Positions 27,708 through 35,613 of a stretch of 62,584 nucleotides of DNA are shown one piece after another. Below the pieces are notes generated by a model. That model was not told the DNA's origin. It searched no databases and saw only the letters and a program-made list of their open reading frames with translations. The DNA is from Syntrophorhabdaceae bacterium (lineage in GTDB: Bacteria; Desulfobacterota; Syntrophorhabdia; Syntrophorhabdales; Syntrophorhabdaceae), in assembly GCA_026415675.1 (NCBI GenBank), contig JAOAGQ010000063.1:1-62584 (forward strand). Reading direction: 5' to 3'. Position numbers and translations under genes: made by a program. Each line of letters starts with the position of its first letter. The stretch's first letter is position 1.

Positions 27708-28568
27708 ATGCTGGAAGAGGACGAGATAAGAGACATAAAGGAACATGCCTATATCCCCGAGCATATCCCCGAATATGTAAACGCTATTTCAGAGGCGGAG
27801 CCTTTCCTTTCAGAGGGATTCATCTATTATAGAAAAGGCGGTTCTCTAATATTCATAGGGTACCCCCTGAAAGGAGATTTTGACGAAGAGAGGATGAGGC
27901 AAACCCTGAACAGGATAAGGGAAAAGAACGAATTTGAGGAGGTCTTCCTCATTGCCCCCCACCTTGGGGGTGAAATAGAGGATGAAACTACCGGGGCTTC
28001 ATTGGATGTCTATTACAGATATGACCTTGCCCAGGAAAGAATGCCACAGAAGGTGGGGAATATGGTTAACAGGGCTCAGAGGGAGCTTGATGTGAATATC
28101 CATACCAAGATGGGGAGGGAACACATCGATCTGATAGAAGAGTTTCTCGATATCCACAGTTTCGATGATGATACAAGGTACATTTTTCATAAAATCCCTG
28201 AATATATCTCAAAATCGAAGAGTGCCCTCATCATAGAGGGAAGAGATAAAAAGGGGATGCTTTATGGTTTTGATATAGGAGAGTTTGATTCGAAAGACTA
28301 CGCCTTCTATATGTTTAATATCACCTCAAAGAGACTTTATGTGCCCGGTCTTTCTGACCTTCTTCTCCACTTTTTAATAAAAATCGCAAGGGAAAAGAGG
28401 AAGAGATACGTGAATCTCGGTCTCGGTATAAATAGTGGTATCAGATTTTTCAAAGAAAAATGGGGGGGAACCCCTTTTCTCGATTACAGATACGTAAGGT
28501 ACAGGCACAAAAGGGAGGGCAGGGGGATACTCGATAAACTGTTAAAAGGGATTCTTTACAGGAGATAA
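27708..28568 (+). CDS. GNAT-like acyltransferase-fold protein
   Basis: A 286-residue soluble protein with no exact family I can name. The C-terminal half (about residues 135-270) has the pattern of a GNAT/FemAB-like acetyltransferase fold: SKSALIIEGRDKKGMLYGFDIGEF, then a strand-helix pair with LLLHFLIKIAREKRKRYVNLGLG and GIRFFKEKWGG, as seen in DUF2156- or FemAB-type proteins. The N-terminal half is acidic, of unknown fold. It follows the HD-GYP gene by 12 bases and precedes the radical SAM gene by 3 bases, so the last pair is likely to act together. Confidence 0.6.
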   Translation: MLEEDEIRDIKEHAYIPEHIPEYVNAISEAEPFLSEGFIYYRKGGSLIFIGYPLKGDFDEERMRQTLNRIREKNEFEEVFLIAPHLGGEIEDETTGASLDVYYRYDLAQERMPQKVGNMVNRAQRELDVNIHTKMGREHIDLIEEFLDIHSFDDDTRYIFHKIPEYISKSKSALIIEGRDKKGMLYGFDIGEFDSKDYAFYMFNITSKRLYVPGLSDLLLHFLIKIAREKRKRYVNLGLGINSGIRFFKEKWGGTPFLDYRYVRYRHKREGRGILDKLLKGILYRR

Positions 28569-28571
28569 ACT

Positions 28572-29639
28572 TTGTTTAAAACCATTATAGAAAGGTTTAA
28601 AAAAAGAAGGTTCAAGGCGTGGCAGATAGAGATCACCACCCGCTGTCCTCTGAGATGTGTGATGTGTGTGAGGCGGTCTGAGGAGGGGTTTGAAGAAAAA
28701 GATATGAAGATAGAGGATTTCAGAAAGATAGTCCCCTATCTGAAGGATGTGGAGAGTGTGGTCCTTGAAGGATGGGGGGAGTCCCTCCTCCATAGAGATC
28801 TCATAGAGATTATAGGTCTTGTGAAAGGTCAGGGGGCAGAGGCAGGTTTTGTAACGAGCGGTTTCGGCCTAAACAGAGGATATATAGAAGAATTGAGAAA
28901 GGTAGGTCTCGATTTCATAGGCTTTTCCCTCTCCGGGGCAACCTCCAGGACCCATAACAGCATAAGGATAAACTCCGATTTTGAAGGACTTCTGGAATCG
29001 ATGAGGTATATGGGAAAGATGGGCGATCCAAAACCGAAGATCCATATCACATATCTCCTTTTGAAGGAGAACATAGAGGAGTTACCCCTCCTTTTAGATA
29101 TTGCCTTCGAGATAGGGATCCGCCAGGTGGTCCTTATAAACCTCATTCAGGTATCCAATAAAAGGCAGGATGAGATAAGGGCCTTTACCCTTGAAGAGAA
29201 AAGCCCTTACGAAGAAATGATGGATGGTGTGAAAAAGAAAAGTAAGGACCTTGGTATAGAGATTTTTGTACCGAGGCTTACCCCCAGCTCTGTTTCTGTC
29301 TGTAGCGAAAACCCGTTGACCAATCTCTACATATCCGTAGAAGGGGAGGTCTCCCCTTGCGTCTATCTATATCCTCCAGTTTCATCGCCTTTTAAGCGGT
29401 ACTTCTCGGGAGAGGAAAAGACTGTACAGAAGGTGAGTTTTGGAAATATCTTTAACACAACCTTCGATGAGATATGGAACGGTGAGGCCTATTCGGCATT
29501 CAGAGAGGTTTTTATGGAGAGGAGAAGGGCTTCAAAGAGGCTTTATGAGTCTATCCTCGAGATGAGAAGGGATATGCTGTTACCCTACCCGGATCCCCCT
29601 GAATCTTGCCGTACTTGCTATAAGATGCTTGGATTTTAA
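28572..29639 (+). CDS. Radical SAM/SPASM-type protein
   Basis: A 355-residue radical SAM enzyme starting at TTG. The cluster motif is ITTRCPLRCVMC (CxxxCxxC), followed by the glycine-rich GWGESLLH and the expected (beta/alpha) barrel. A SPASM-like C-terminal region (about 255-355) holds VCSENPL, EVSPCVYLYPP and SCRTCYKM cysteines for auxiliary clusters. Such enzymes modify peptides, sugars or cofactors; no small precursor peptide is visible next to it. Its partner appears to be the GNAT-like protein immediately upstream. It ends just before a large palindrome. Confidence 0.85.
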   Translation: MFKTIIERFKKRRFKAWQIEITTRCPLRCVMCVRRSEEGFEEKDMKIEDFRKIVPYLKDVESVVLEGWGESLLHRDLIEIIGLVKGQGAEAGFVTSGFGLNRGYIEELRKVGLDFIGFSLSGATSRTHNSIRINSDFEGLLESMRYMGKMGDPKPKIHITYLLLKENIEELPLLLDIAFEIGIRQVVLINLIQVSNKRQDEIRAFTLEEKSPYEEMMDGVKKKSKDLGIEIFVPRLTPSSVSVCSENPLTNLYISVEGEVSPCVYLYPPVSSPFKRYFSGEEKTVQKVSFGNIFNTTFDEIWNGEAYSAFREVFMERRRASKRLYESILEMRRDMLLPYPDPPESCRTCYKMLGF

Positions 29640-29640
29640 G

Positions 29641-29668
29641 AGATAGCGGGCATATATGCCCGCTATCT
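29641..29668. terminator. Perfect 28-base palindrome, bidirectional terminator
   Basis: AGATAGCGGGCATA is followed directly by its exact reverse complement, giving a 14+14 base perfect inverted repeat between two convergent genes. The stem is GC-rich in its centre. A T-rich stretch follows loosely on the plus strand (about 29673-29688). It can stop transcription from both sides. Confidence 0.7.
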
Positions 29669-29679
29669 GACTTAATGTT

Positions 29680-31212
29680 TTAGAATTTTGGTACCGGGAA
29701 GAGCACGCCCCCAAAGATCAACCAAGAAAGAAGCAGTGTCCACAGTATATTGAATAACTGGGCTAAAAGAAATGCGGCAGCAGGTTTCCCTCCTCCCATG
29801 CCGACAAGCTCTTTGAACCTTGTATCGAGACCTATGCATAGGAATGCAAGGGTAAACCACCACCCCCTCAACCCTGCTGTAACACCTGTTACCGCCTTTG
29901 CAGATGCCTCTGACATGAAGAAGGAGAAGATAACCGAGGCAGCGATAAAACCTACAACGAATTTCGGGAACCTGAACCATATCTCCATGAGGCTCGGTTT
30001 CTCCCCTGTTTTTGCGCTCCCCTTAAAGGTGAACCAGATGGCAAGTAAAAAGGCGATTGCCCCTATCAGCACGTTCTGCGCCATTTTTACGACAACTGCC
30101 ACAGCCATAGCCGCTTCCCCGGCTATTGCCCCTGCCGCAACCACAGCACCTGTTGTATCGATCGTGCCTCCTATCCATGCCCCTGCAACGGCCGGTGACA
30201 TACCCACAGCCTTTGCGATAAGGGGTTGGAAGATCAGCATGGGGATTGCACAGAGGAGGACAAGGGATATGGTGTGGCTTACCTTTTTCTGGTCACCCTG
30301 GACGGCACCACCGGCGGCTATCGCAGCGGAGACCCCGCATACGGAGACCGCGGTTCCGAGGATCGAGGCAAATTCATCGTCGAGACCGATCTTCTTTGCC
30401 ACCCAGAAACAGAAATAGAAGACCACCCCTATAACAAGGATGGACTGGATCATACCGTAAGCACCAACCTTTGCTATGGTGGTGAAAACCACCTCTGCCC
30501 CAAGGAGGACAAGGCCGATCTTTATGAAAAACTCTGTCTTGACCGCTGACTTTAGCCAATCGGGAACACCGAGGAAATTGCTCACGATGAGACCAAGAAG
30601 GAGGGACCAGAAGACGACCTCAAGGCCATAGTATGAGATGGTGGTATTTCCAGCGATGAGAAACGATAAAGTGGAGAGGATAAATACAATAGGGAAACCG
30701 AGGGTAAATTTCCCTACAGACATCCCCATAAAGGCCATACCGATTGATCCCAGTATCCATAGACCGATTAAAAGGTAGAAAGCCCTTATGAGGTTTTCCC
30801 CTGAGAGGACCCTTCCTATTGTAGTCCCTGCATTTCCTTTCAGGTCTTTAGCAATCTTATCCGCCTTTTTGCCGAGGTCTTTGTCCTTTACATCTTTAAC
30901 TGCCTTTTCGAGTTTACCTGCCGTATCGCCTACCGCCTTTCTGTCTTTAGCGTCGATTGCGGCCTTTAAGGCGAGGGCCTCCTTCTGGAGCCCCGACTCC
31001 CCTTTTCCTTCCGCCTCCTTTGCAAGGGCTTCTAGTTTCGGTGCCGCCTCAATAGCCTTCTCAAAAAATGCGCCGTCCGTCATCCATCTCCATGAAGGGA
31101 GCTTGAACGTTGCACCGGCCATGAAGATGATGAGGATAATAAAACCGATCCATACGGACATCCAATCGTCTTTCTTCCATAAAGTAGTCCAATCGATACT
31201 CTTTTGTCCCAT
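29680..31212 (-). CDS. yeiH: YeiH-family putative sulfate exporter, extended N-terminus
   Basis: A 510-residue membrane protein. Residues about 150-510 match the YeiH/UPF0324 family (PF03601), suggested to export sulfate or sulfonates: about ten membrane segments, with GTAVSVCGVSAAIAAGG, AGAWIGGTIDTTGAVVAAG and DTRFKELVGMGGGKPAAAF. Family members are usually near 340-350 residues. Here an extra 150 residues come first: a membrane segment (about 17-35), an Ala/Lys/Glu-rich probable coiled coil (about 48-130) and a further membrane segment. Located beside the dsr region, so a role in sulfur-oxyanion balance is plausible but inferred. Confidence 0.85.
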   Translation of the reverse strand: MGQKSIDWTTLWKKDDWMSVWIGFIILIIFMAGATFKLPSWRWMTDGAFFEKAIEAAPKLEALAKEAEGKGESGLQKEALALKAAIDAKDRKAVGDTAGKLEKAVKDVKDKDLGKKADKIAKDLKGNAGTTIGRVLSGENLIRAFYLLIGLWILGSIGMAFMGMSVGKFTLGFPIVFILSTLSFLIAGNTTISYYGLEVVFWSLLLGLIVSNFLGVPDWLKSAVKTEFFIKIGLVLLGAEVVFTTIAKVGAYGMIQSILVIGVVFYFCFWVAKKIGLDDEFASILGTAVSVCGVSAAIAAGGAVQGDQKKVSHTISLVLLCAIPMLIFQPLIAKAVGMSPAVAGAWIGGTIDTTGAVVAAGAIAGEAAMAVAVVVKMAQNVLIGAIAFLLAIWFTFKGSAKTGEKPSLMEIWFRFPKFVVGFIAASVIFSFFMSEASAKAVTGVTAGLRGWWFTLAFLCIGLDTRFKELVGMGGGKPAAAFLLAQLFNILWTLLLSWLIFGGVLFPVPKF

Positions 31213-31363
31213 AAAAATCCCCTTTCCCGATATGATATTTTATCGTGAGGCTTATGCCTCAATATAACTATTTTCACCTTTAAAAGATTTTTGTCAAGAT
31301 TATTTTTTGTTTTGTGGTATATTTCTAATTGGGACAGGTAAAGTAAGTTTTTAGGAGGTCTTT
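31213..31363. promoter_or_regulatory. Divergent regulatory region yeiH / iscU-like
   Basis: A 151-base AT-rich gap. For the plus strand an extended -10, TGGTATATT (31315-31323), is the best candidate. TTGTCAA at 31291-31297 reads as a -35 (TTGTCA) on the plus strand and as a perfect TTGACA on the minus strand, though no good minus -10 is at 17 bases. TGAGGC-TTAT-GCCTCA at 31246-31261 is a perfect hairpin/dyad in the yeiH leader. AGGAGG precedes the iscU-like ATG. Confidence 0.4.
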
Positions 31364-31861
31364 ATGCATTACTCAGAAAAGGTCATGGAACACTTCCGTA
31401 ATCCGAAAAATATGGGAAAGATGAGAAATCCCGATGGCATAGGGGTTGTGGGCAACCCTATCTGTGGAGATATGACAACCATGACGATTAAGGTAAAGAA
31501 CAACAGGATCGAAAAGATAAAGTTTACCACTATGGGTTGCGGGGCAGCAATTGCGGTATCGAGTATAGTGACGGAGATGGCAAAGGGGAAGACCCTTGAT
31601 GATGCGATGAAAATCTCCTATGAATCTGTGATAGAGGTAATAGGGGAACTACCTACAAACGAACTCCACTGTTCAAAACTCGGTACAGATGCCCTTCAAA
31701 AGGCGATTATGGATTACTATGCAAAAAAAGAAGGGAAAAAGCCTAAAGATAAACATGTTGAGTATATAGGAGGTAGGAGGGGAAGGTGCTACTGCCCCTA
31801 TTGTAGTTCGGAGACGTCGAGGGCAAGCCCCTACTGTTCTAAGTGTGGGAAACCCATCTGA
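31364..31861 (+). CDS. iscU: IscU/NifU-like Fe-S scaffold with zinc ribbon
   Basis: A 165-residue protein. Residues 1-120 are an IscU/NifU-N scaffold with the three ligand cysteines Cys34 (NPICGD), Cys59 (MGCGAA) and Cys103 (LHCSKLG), and the assisting Asp36. The HscA-recognition motif LPPVK is not present (LPTNEL instead). The last 25 residues add a zinc ribbon, CPYCSSE with C144/C147 and C158/C161 (YCSKCGKPI), which standard IscU lacks. It assembles Fe-S clusters, probably with the NifS-like protein encoded 56 bases downstream. Start chosen behind TAGGAGG. Confidence 0.9.
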   Translation: MHYSEKVMEHFRNPKNMGKMRNPDGIGVVGNPICGDMTTMTIKVKNNRIEKIKFTTMGCGAAIAVSSIVTEMAKGKTLDDAMKISYESVIEVIGELPTNELHCSKLGTDALQKAIMDYYAKKEGKKPKDKHVEYIGGRRGRCYCPYCSSETSRASPYCSKCGKPI

Positions 31862-31917
31862 TGTACTATAGAAAATGTAGATAGAATTTGCGCCTATAAT
31901 GAAGGAGTAGAGAGAAG

Positions 31918-33081
31918 ATGAACAGAATCTATTTTGACCACATATCCGCTAACCCCATCCATCCAAAGGTAAAAGAGGTGTTAGTCGATTTTATAAAGAG
32001 TGACTGTTTCGGTAACCCTTTAAGTCAGCACAGTGTTGGAGATGAGGCTACCGAAGCCCTTGAAAGGGCGAGAGAGAAGACCGCAAGGTTGATCGGGGCA
32101 AAACCCGATGAGATAGTCTTTACCTCCGGGGGTACGGAGTCGAACAATCTCGCCATAAAAGGTGTTGCCTTTGCAAAGGCAAAGAGGGGAAAGCACATCA
32201 TATCCTCGAGTATAGAGCATCAGTCTGTTGCAAGAACACTAAGGGTCCTTATGAAGATGGGTTACCAGGTGACGGCCGTACCTGTGGATAAGGATGGGCT
32301 TGTAAACCCAAAGGATGTGGAAAAGGCGATAAGAGATGACACGATACTCATCACCATCATGCACGCAAATAATGAGATCGGAACCATAGAACCCATCGCT
32401 GACATAGGTAAGATCGCAAGAGAGAGAAAGATCCCGTTCCATACTGACGCCGTTGTCTCATGCGGCAATATCCCTGTTAATGTAGAAGAGCTCGGGGTTG
32501 ACCTTTTAAGTATGGCGGCAAACCAGTTTTACGGCCCTTCAGGGGTAGGGGCGTTATATATAAAGGATGGGACTGAGATTGTACCCATCCTTGATGGTGG
32601 AACCCAGGAGAACGGTAAAAGGGCAGGGACACAGAATCTCATAGGTATCGTAGGCATGGGAGAGGCAGCGGAGCTTGCCCTTATAGAGATGGATGAGAGG
32701 ATGAAATACTTGAATAGACTGAAAAAAGCCCTGATTGAGCGTATATCCACGATAGAGGATGTATATATTAACGGTAACCCCGAGCTTACGATTCCAGGAC
32801 TCGTCTCCTTCTCCGTGGCGTATGTGGAGGGGGAATCGATGACCATCATGCTCGATGAGAAAGGGATAGCCGTGTCTGTCAGGTCTGCCTGTGCCTCCGG
32901 TTCATTGAGGGCATCCCACGTGCTGATCGCCATAGGGAGGGATTATGCCACTGCCCAGGGCACTCTAATATTCTCTTTTGGTATAGAAAATACCATAGAA
33001 CAGATAGATGAGGCCTTTGAAACATTGAAAAAAACTATAGATTTTTTAAGGAGTATGTCCCCATTATACAAAAAAAAATAG
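31918..33081 (+). CDS. iscS: NifS/IscS homologue lacking the PLP lysine
   Basis: A 387-residue class V aminotransferase-fold protein that aligns without gaps to IscS over its C-terminal half. Conserved elements: [50 protein letters not shown] and the sulfur-carrying Cys325 in SACASGS. But the cofactor site is broken: where IscS has SFSGHKIYGPKG this protein has [12 protein letters not shown], so His and the Schiff-base Lys become Asn202 and Gln203, and the ring-contact Gln becomes Val180 (HTDAVV). It should not be an active cysteine desulfurase. Archaeoglobus fulgidus IscS likewise lacks this lysine. It may scaffold IscU or take sulfide-derived sulfur. The annotation cysteine desulfurase would be misleading. 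Confidence 0.92.
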   Translation: MNRIYFDHISANPIHPKVKEVLVDFIKSDCFGNPLSQHSVGDEATEALERAREKTARLIGAKPDEIVFTSGGTESNNLAIKGVAFAKAKRGKHIISSSIEHQSVARTLRVLMKMGYQVTAVPVDKDGLVNPKDVEKAIRDDTILITIMHANNEIGTIEPIADIGKIARERKIPFHTDAVVSCGNIPVNVEELGVDLLSMAANQFYGPSGVGALYIKDGTEIVPILDGGTQENGKRAGTQNLIGIVGMGEAAELALIEMDERMKYLNRLKKALIERISTIEDVYINGNPELTIPGLVSFSVAYVEGESMTIMLDEKGIAVSVRSACASGSLRASHVLIAIGRDYATAQGTLIFSFGIENTIEQIDEAFETLKKTIDFLRSMSPLYKKK

Positions 33082-33142
33082 ATTTTTTATTTTGTTTGGT
33101 TTAGTTTTAGAATGTAACAAAAATTCTTTAGGAGGTGAAGGG

Positions 33143-34312
33143 ATGGCAGATGGAGAAACCCCACTTCTTGACGAGCTTGAAAAGGGTCCCTGGCCAAGCT
33201 ACGTTAAGGAAATCAAGAGGATGGCGAGCAAAAACGCCGCATCAAAAGACCTGCTAGGTATCCAGGAGTTATCTTACAAGGACAAGGTAACACACTGGAA
33301 ACACGGGGGTATCGTAGGCGTAACAGGTTATGGTGCTGGTGTCATAGGTCGGTATACGGATATGCCCGATAAATTTCCGAATGCCGCCGCATTCCATACT
33401 TTAAGGATAAACCAGCCTGCCGGTTGGTTCTATAACACAAAATCCTTGAGAACCATATGCGATATCTGGGAGAAGTATGGAAGCGGTATGACAAATTTCC
33501 ACGGCTCCACAGGGGACATCATACTGCTCGGCACCACAACGGAAAACCTACAGCCCTGTTTTGACGCTTTAACGGATGCCGGTTTTGATCTCGGTGGTTC
33601 TGGTTCTGCACTCCGTACAATTTCAGGCTGTGTGGGAAAGGCCCGTTGCGAGTGGTCGAGTATCGATACCCTTGACATCATATATAACCTCACGATGGAG
33701 TTCCAGGACGAGATACACAGGCCGAGGTGGCCTTACAAATTCAAGATCAAGACATCGGGATGCCCCAATGACTGCTCTGCAGCCATAGCGAGGGCCGATT
33801 TCACCATCATCGGGACCTGGAAGGATGGCCTGAGAATAGACCAGGAAAAGGTACGGGAATATGTGGATAAAGGTATGGATATCAATGGCCTGATTGTAAA
33901 TAAATGTCCCACATACGCCCTTGAGTGGGATGGAAAGAGTAGAGAGTTGAAGTTCTATGAAGATGATTGTGTTAGGTGTATGCACTGTATCAACAAGATG
34001 CCGAAGGCGATAAGACCAGGGGTGGATACAGGGGCTACAATTCTTATAGGCGGAAAGGCCCCCATTATAAAAGGGGCTTACCTTTCCTGGGTCCTTATTC
34101 CCTTTATGAAGATGGAACCACCGTACGATGAGGTGAAAGACCTTTTAAGAAAGATATGGGACTGGTGGGATGAGAACGGAAGGACGAGAGAGAGACTTGC
34201 GGAATTGATAGAAAGGGTGGGCCTTAAGACATTTTTGAAAGAGATAGGTCTTAAGCCCGTACCACAGATGGTTTACAAGCCCAGGGCAAATCCTTATGTA
34301 TTTTTGAAATGA
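33143..34312 (+). CDS. dsrA: Dissimilatory sulfite reductase alpha subunit
   Basis: About 389 residues. DsrA forms the alpha2beta2 enzyme with DsrB that reduces sulfite using siroheme and [4Fe-4S]. Visible are CVGKARC (CX5C) and CPNDC (CX3C), which hold the siroheme-coupled cluster, and an inserted ferredoxin domain with NKCPTYAL and [15 protein letters not shown]. The substrate-pocket stretch includes HGSTGDI. The ATG at 33143 follows AGGAGGTGAAG; an upstream in-frame start would run into intergenic AT-rich DNA. First of the dsr genes, 61 bases after the NifS-like gene. I could not find a clear promoter in that gap. Confidence 0.97.
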   Translation: MADGETPLLDELEKGPWPSYVKEIKRMASKNAASKDLLGIQELSYKDKVTHWKHGGIVGVTGYGAGVIGRYTDMPDKFPNAAAFHTLRINQPAGWFYNTKSLRTICDIWEKYGSGMTNFHGSTGDIILLGTTTENLQPCFDALTDAGFDLGGSGSALRTISGCVGKARCEWSSIDTLDIIYNLTMEFQDEIHRPRWPYKFKIKTSGCPNDCSAAIARADFTIIGTWKDGLRIDQEKVREYVDKGMDINGLIVNKCPTYALEWDGKSRELKFYEDDCVRCMHCINKMPKAIRPGVDTGATILIGGKAPIIKGAYLSWVLIPFMKMEPPYDEVKDLLRKIWDWWDENGRTRERLAELIERVGLKTFLKEIGLKPVPQMVYKPRANPYVFLK

Positions 34313-34341
34313 ATATTAAAGAAAAGTAAAGGAGGAATAAC

Positions 34342-35406
34342 ATGGGAAGAACGGATATAGGGCCACCTAATTACCAGGATATGCTCCCGGATGTGATAAA
34401 GAAGAATTACGGTAAATGGAAATACCATGAAATACAAAGACCCGGTGTTTTAAAGCACGTTTCAGAGTCAGGGGATGAGTTATATACGGTAAGGGTAGGA
34501 TCCCCGAGGCTTGTAAGCATAGATTTTATAAGAGACCTCTGCGATGTTGCCGATAAATATTGTGATGGGTACTTAAGATTTACAAGTCGTTATAATGTTG
34601 AGTTTCTAACGGACAAAAAGGAGAATGTCCAGGGTATCATCGCTGAGATGGAGAGGCTCGGTCTCCCTGTGGGGGGTACGGGGAATAGCGTATCCAACAT
34701 AGTCCACACCCAGGGGTGGATACACTGCCATAGCGCTGCAACGGATGCCTCGGGAATAGTTAAGGCGATCATGGATGAACTCTACGATTATTTTACCTCC
34801 ATGAAGCTTCCCGCTTATGTGAGGATAGCGGTAGCATGTTGTATAAACATGTGCGGTGCCGTTCACTGCTCTGACCTTGCCATTGTGGGTGTCCATACAA
34901 AGCCCCCTAAAATAGACCACGAGAAGGTACTTGCCCAGTGTGAGATACCTACGACAATCCAGTCGTGTCCAACGGGGGCGATAAGGAGACACCCTGACAC
35001 TAATATCAAAAGCGTTGTTGTAAGGGAAGACCTCTGTATGTACTGTGCGAACTGTTATACCGTATGTCCCGCAATGCCTCTGGCAGACCCGATCGGAGAT
35101 GGGGTTGCCATATATGCAGGAGGTAAAGTCTCAAATGCAAGGAAACCTCCGATGTTCTCGAGGATGGTTGTTCCTTACCTGCCAAACAACCCCCCGAGAT
35201 GGCCCGAGGTGGTGGACGTTATAAAAAAGATCGTTGAAGTATATGCGAACCATGCAAAGAGATATGAGAGGATGGGTGAATGGATCGAGAGGATAGGGTG
35301 GGAGAAGTTCTTTAAACTGACGGATATACCCTTTACAGAGCATCATATCGATGATTTTACCCATGCGGTAGAGACCTACAGGACGACCACGCAGTTTAAG
35401 TGGTAG
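34342..35406 (+). CDS. dsrB: Dissimilatory sulfite reductase beta subunit
   Basis: A 354-residue DsrB, which carries the catalytically active siroheme in known Dsr enzymes. Seen are [29 protein letters not shown] with the cluster cysteines, and a ferredoxin domain with [12 protein letters not shown] and [16 protein letters not shown]. It begins with [20 protein letters not shown], typical of DsrB N-termini. It follows dsrA by 29 bases behind AAGGAGG. Together with dsrD downstream this indicates a reductive-type system. Confidence 0.97.
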   Translation: MGRTDIGPPNYQDMLPDVIKKNYGKWKYHEIQRPGVLKHVSESGDELYTVRVGSPRLVSIDFIRDLCDVADKYCDGYLRFTSRYNVEFLTDKKENVQGIIAEMERLGLPVGGTGNSVSNIVHTQGWIHCHSAATDASGIVKAIMDELYDYFTSMKLPAYVRIAVACCINMCGAVHCSDLAIVGVHTKPPKIDHEKVLAQCEIPTTIQSCPTGAIRRHPDTNIKSVVVREDLCMYCANCYTVCPAMPLADPIGDGVAIYAGGKVSNARKPPMFSRMVVPYLPNNPPRWPEVVDVIKKIVEVYANHAKRYERMGEWIERIGWEKFFKLTDIPFTEHHIDDFTHAVETYRTTTQFKW

Positions 35407-35415
35407 GAGGCATAG

Positions 35416-35613
35416 ATGGCAGAAGTAACAGAGGAACTAAAGCAGAAGGTGATAGATTACTTAAAAACGGTGACGAAGGCCAAAAACAAAGAGGTGGCGA
35501 GGGAGATAGGGGAGGACAAACACCTTGTGGATAAGGCGATTGCTGAGCTTGGGAAGGAAGGAAAGATAGAGTACCTCTATCTCGGCGCATCGTTTATAAA
35601 GCTAAAGGAGTGA
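35416..35613 (+). CDS. dsrD: DsrD winged-helix activator of DsrAB
   Basis: A 65-residue winged-helix protein that begins 9 bases after dsrB. The helix EVAREIGEDKHLVDKAIAEL and the closing beta wing GKIEYLYLGASFIKL match DsrD. In Desulfovibrio DsrD has been shown to raise DsrAB activity, and its presence is used as a marker of sulfite reduction rather than sulfur oxidation. It is a little shorter than the roughly 78-residue Desulfovibrio protein. Confidence 0.92.
   Translation: MAEVTEELKQKVIDYLKTVTKAKNKEVAREIGEDKHLVDKAIAELGKEGKIEYLYLGASFIKLKE

Noticed and set aside
29750-30418. Plus-strand open frame opposite the YeiH-family gene
   Set aside because: Shadow frame; low-complexity translation mirrors the Ala/Gly codons of the membrane protein.
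31918-33081. Plain annotation as active cysteine desulfurase
   Set aside because: The PLP-binding lysine and its neighbouring histidine are absent, so activity cannot be assumed from homology.
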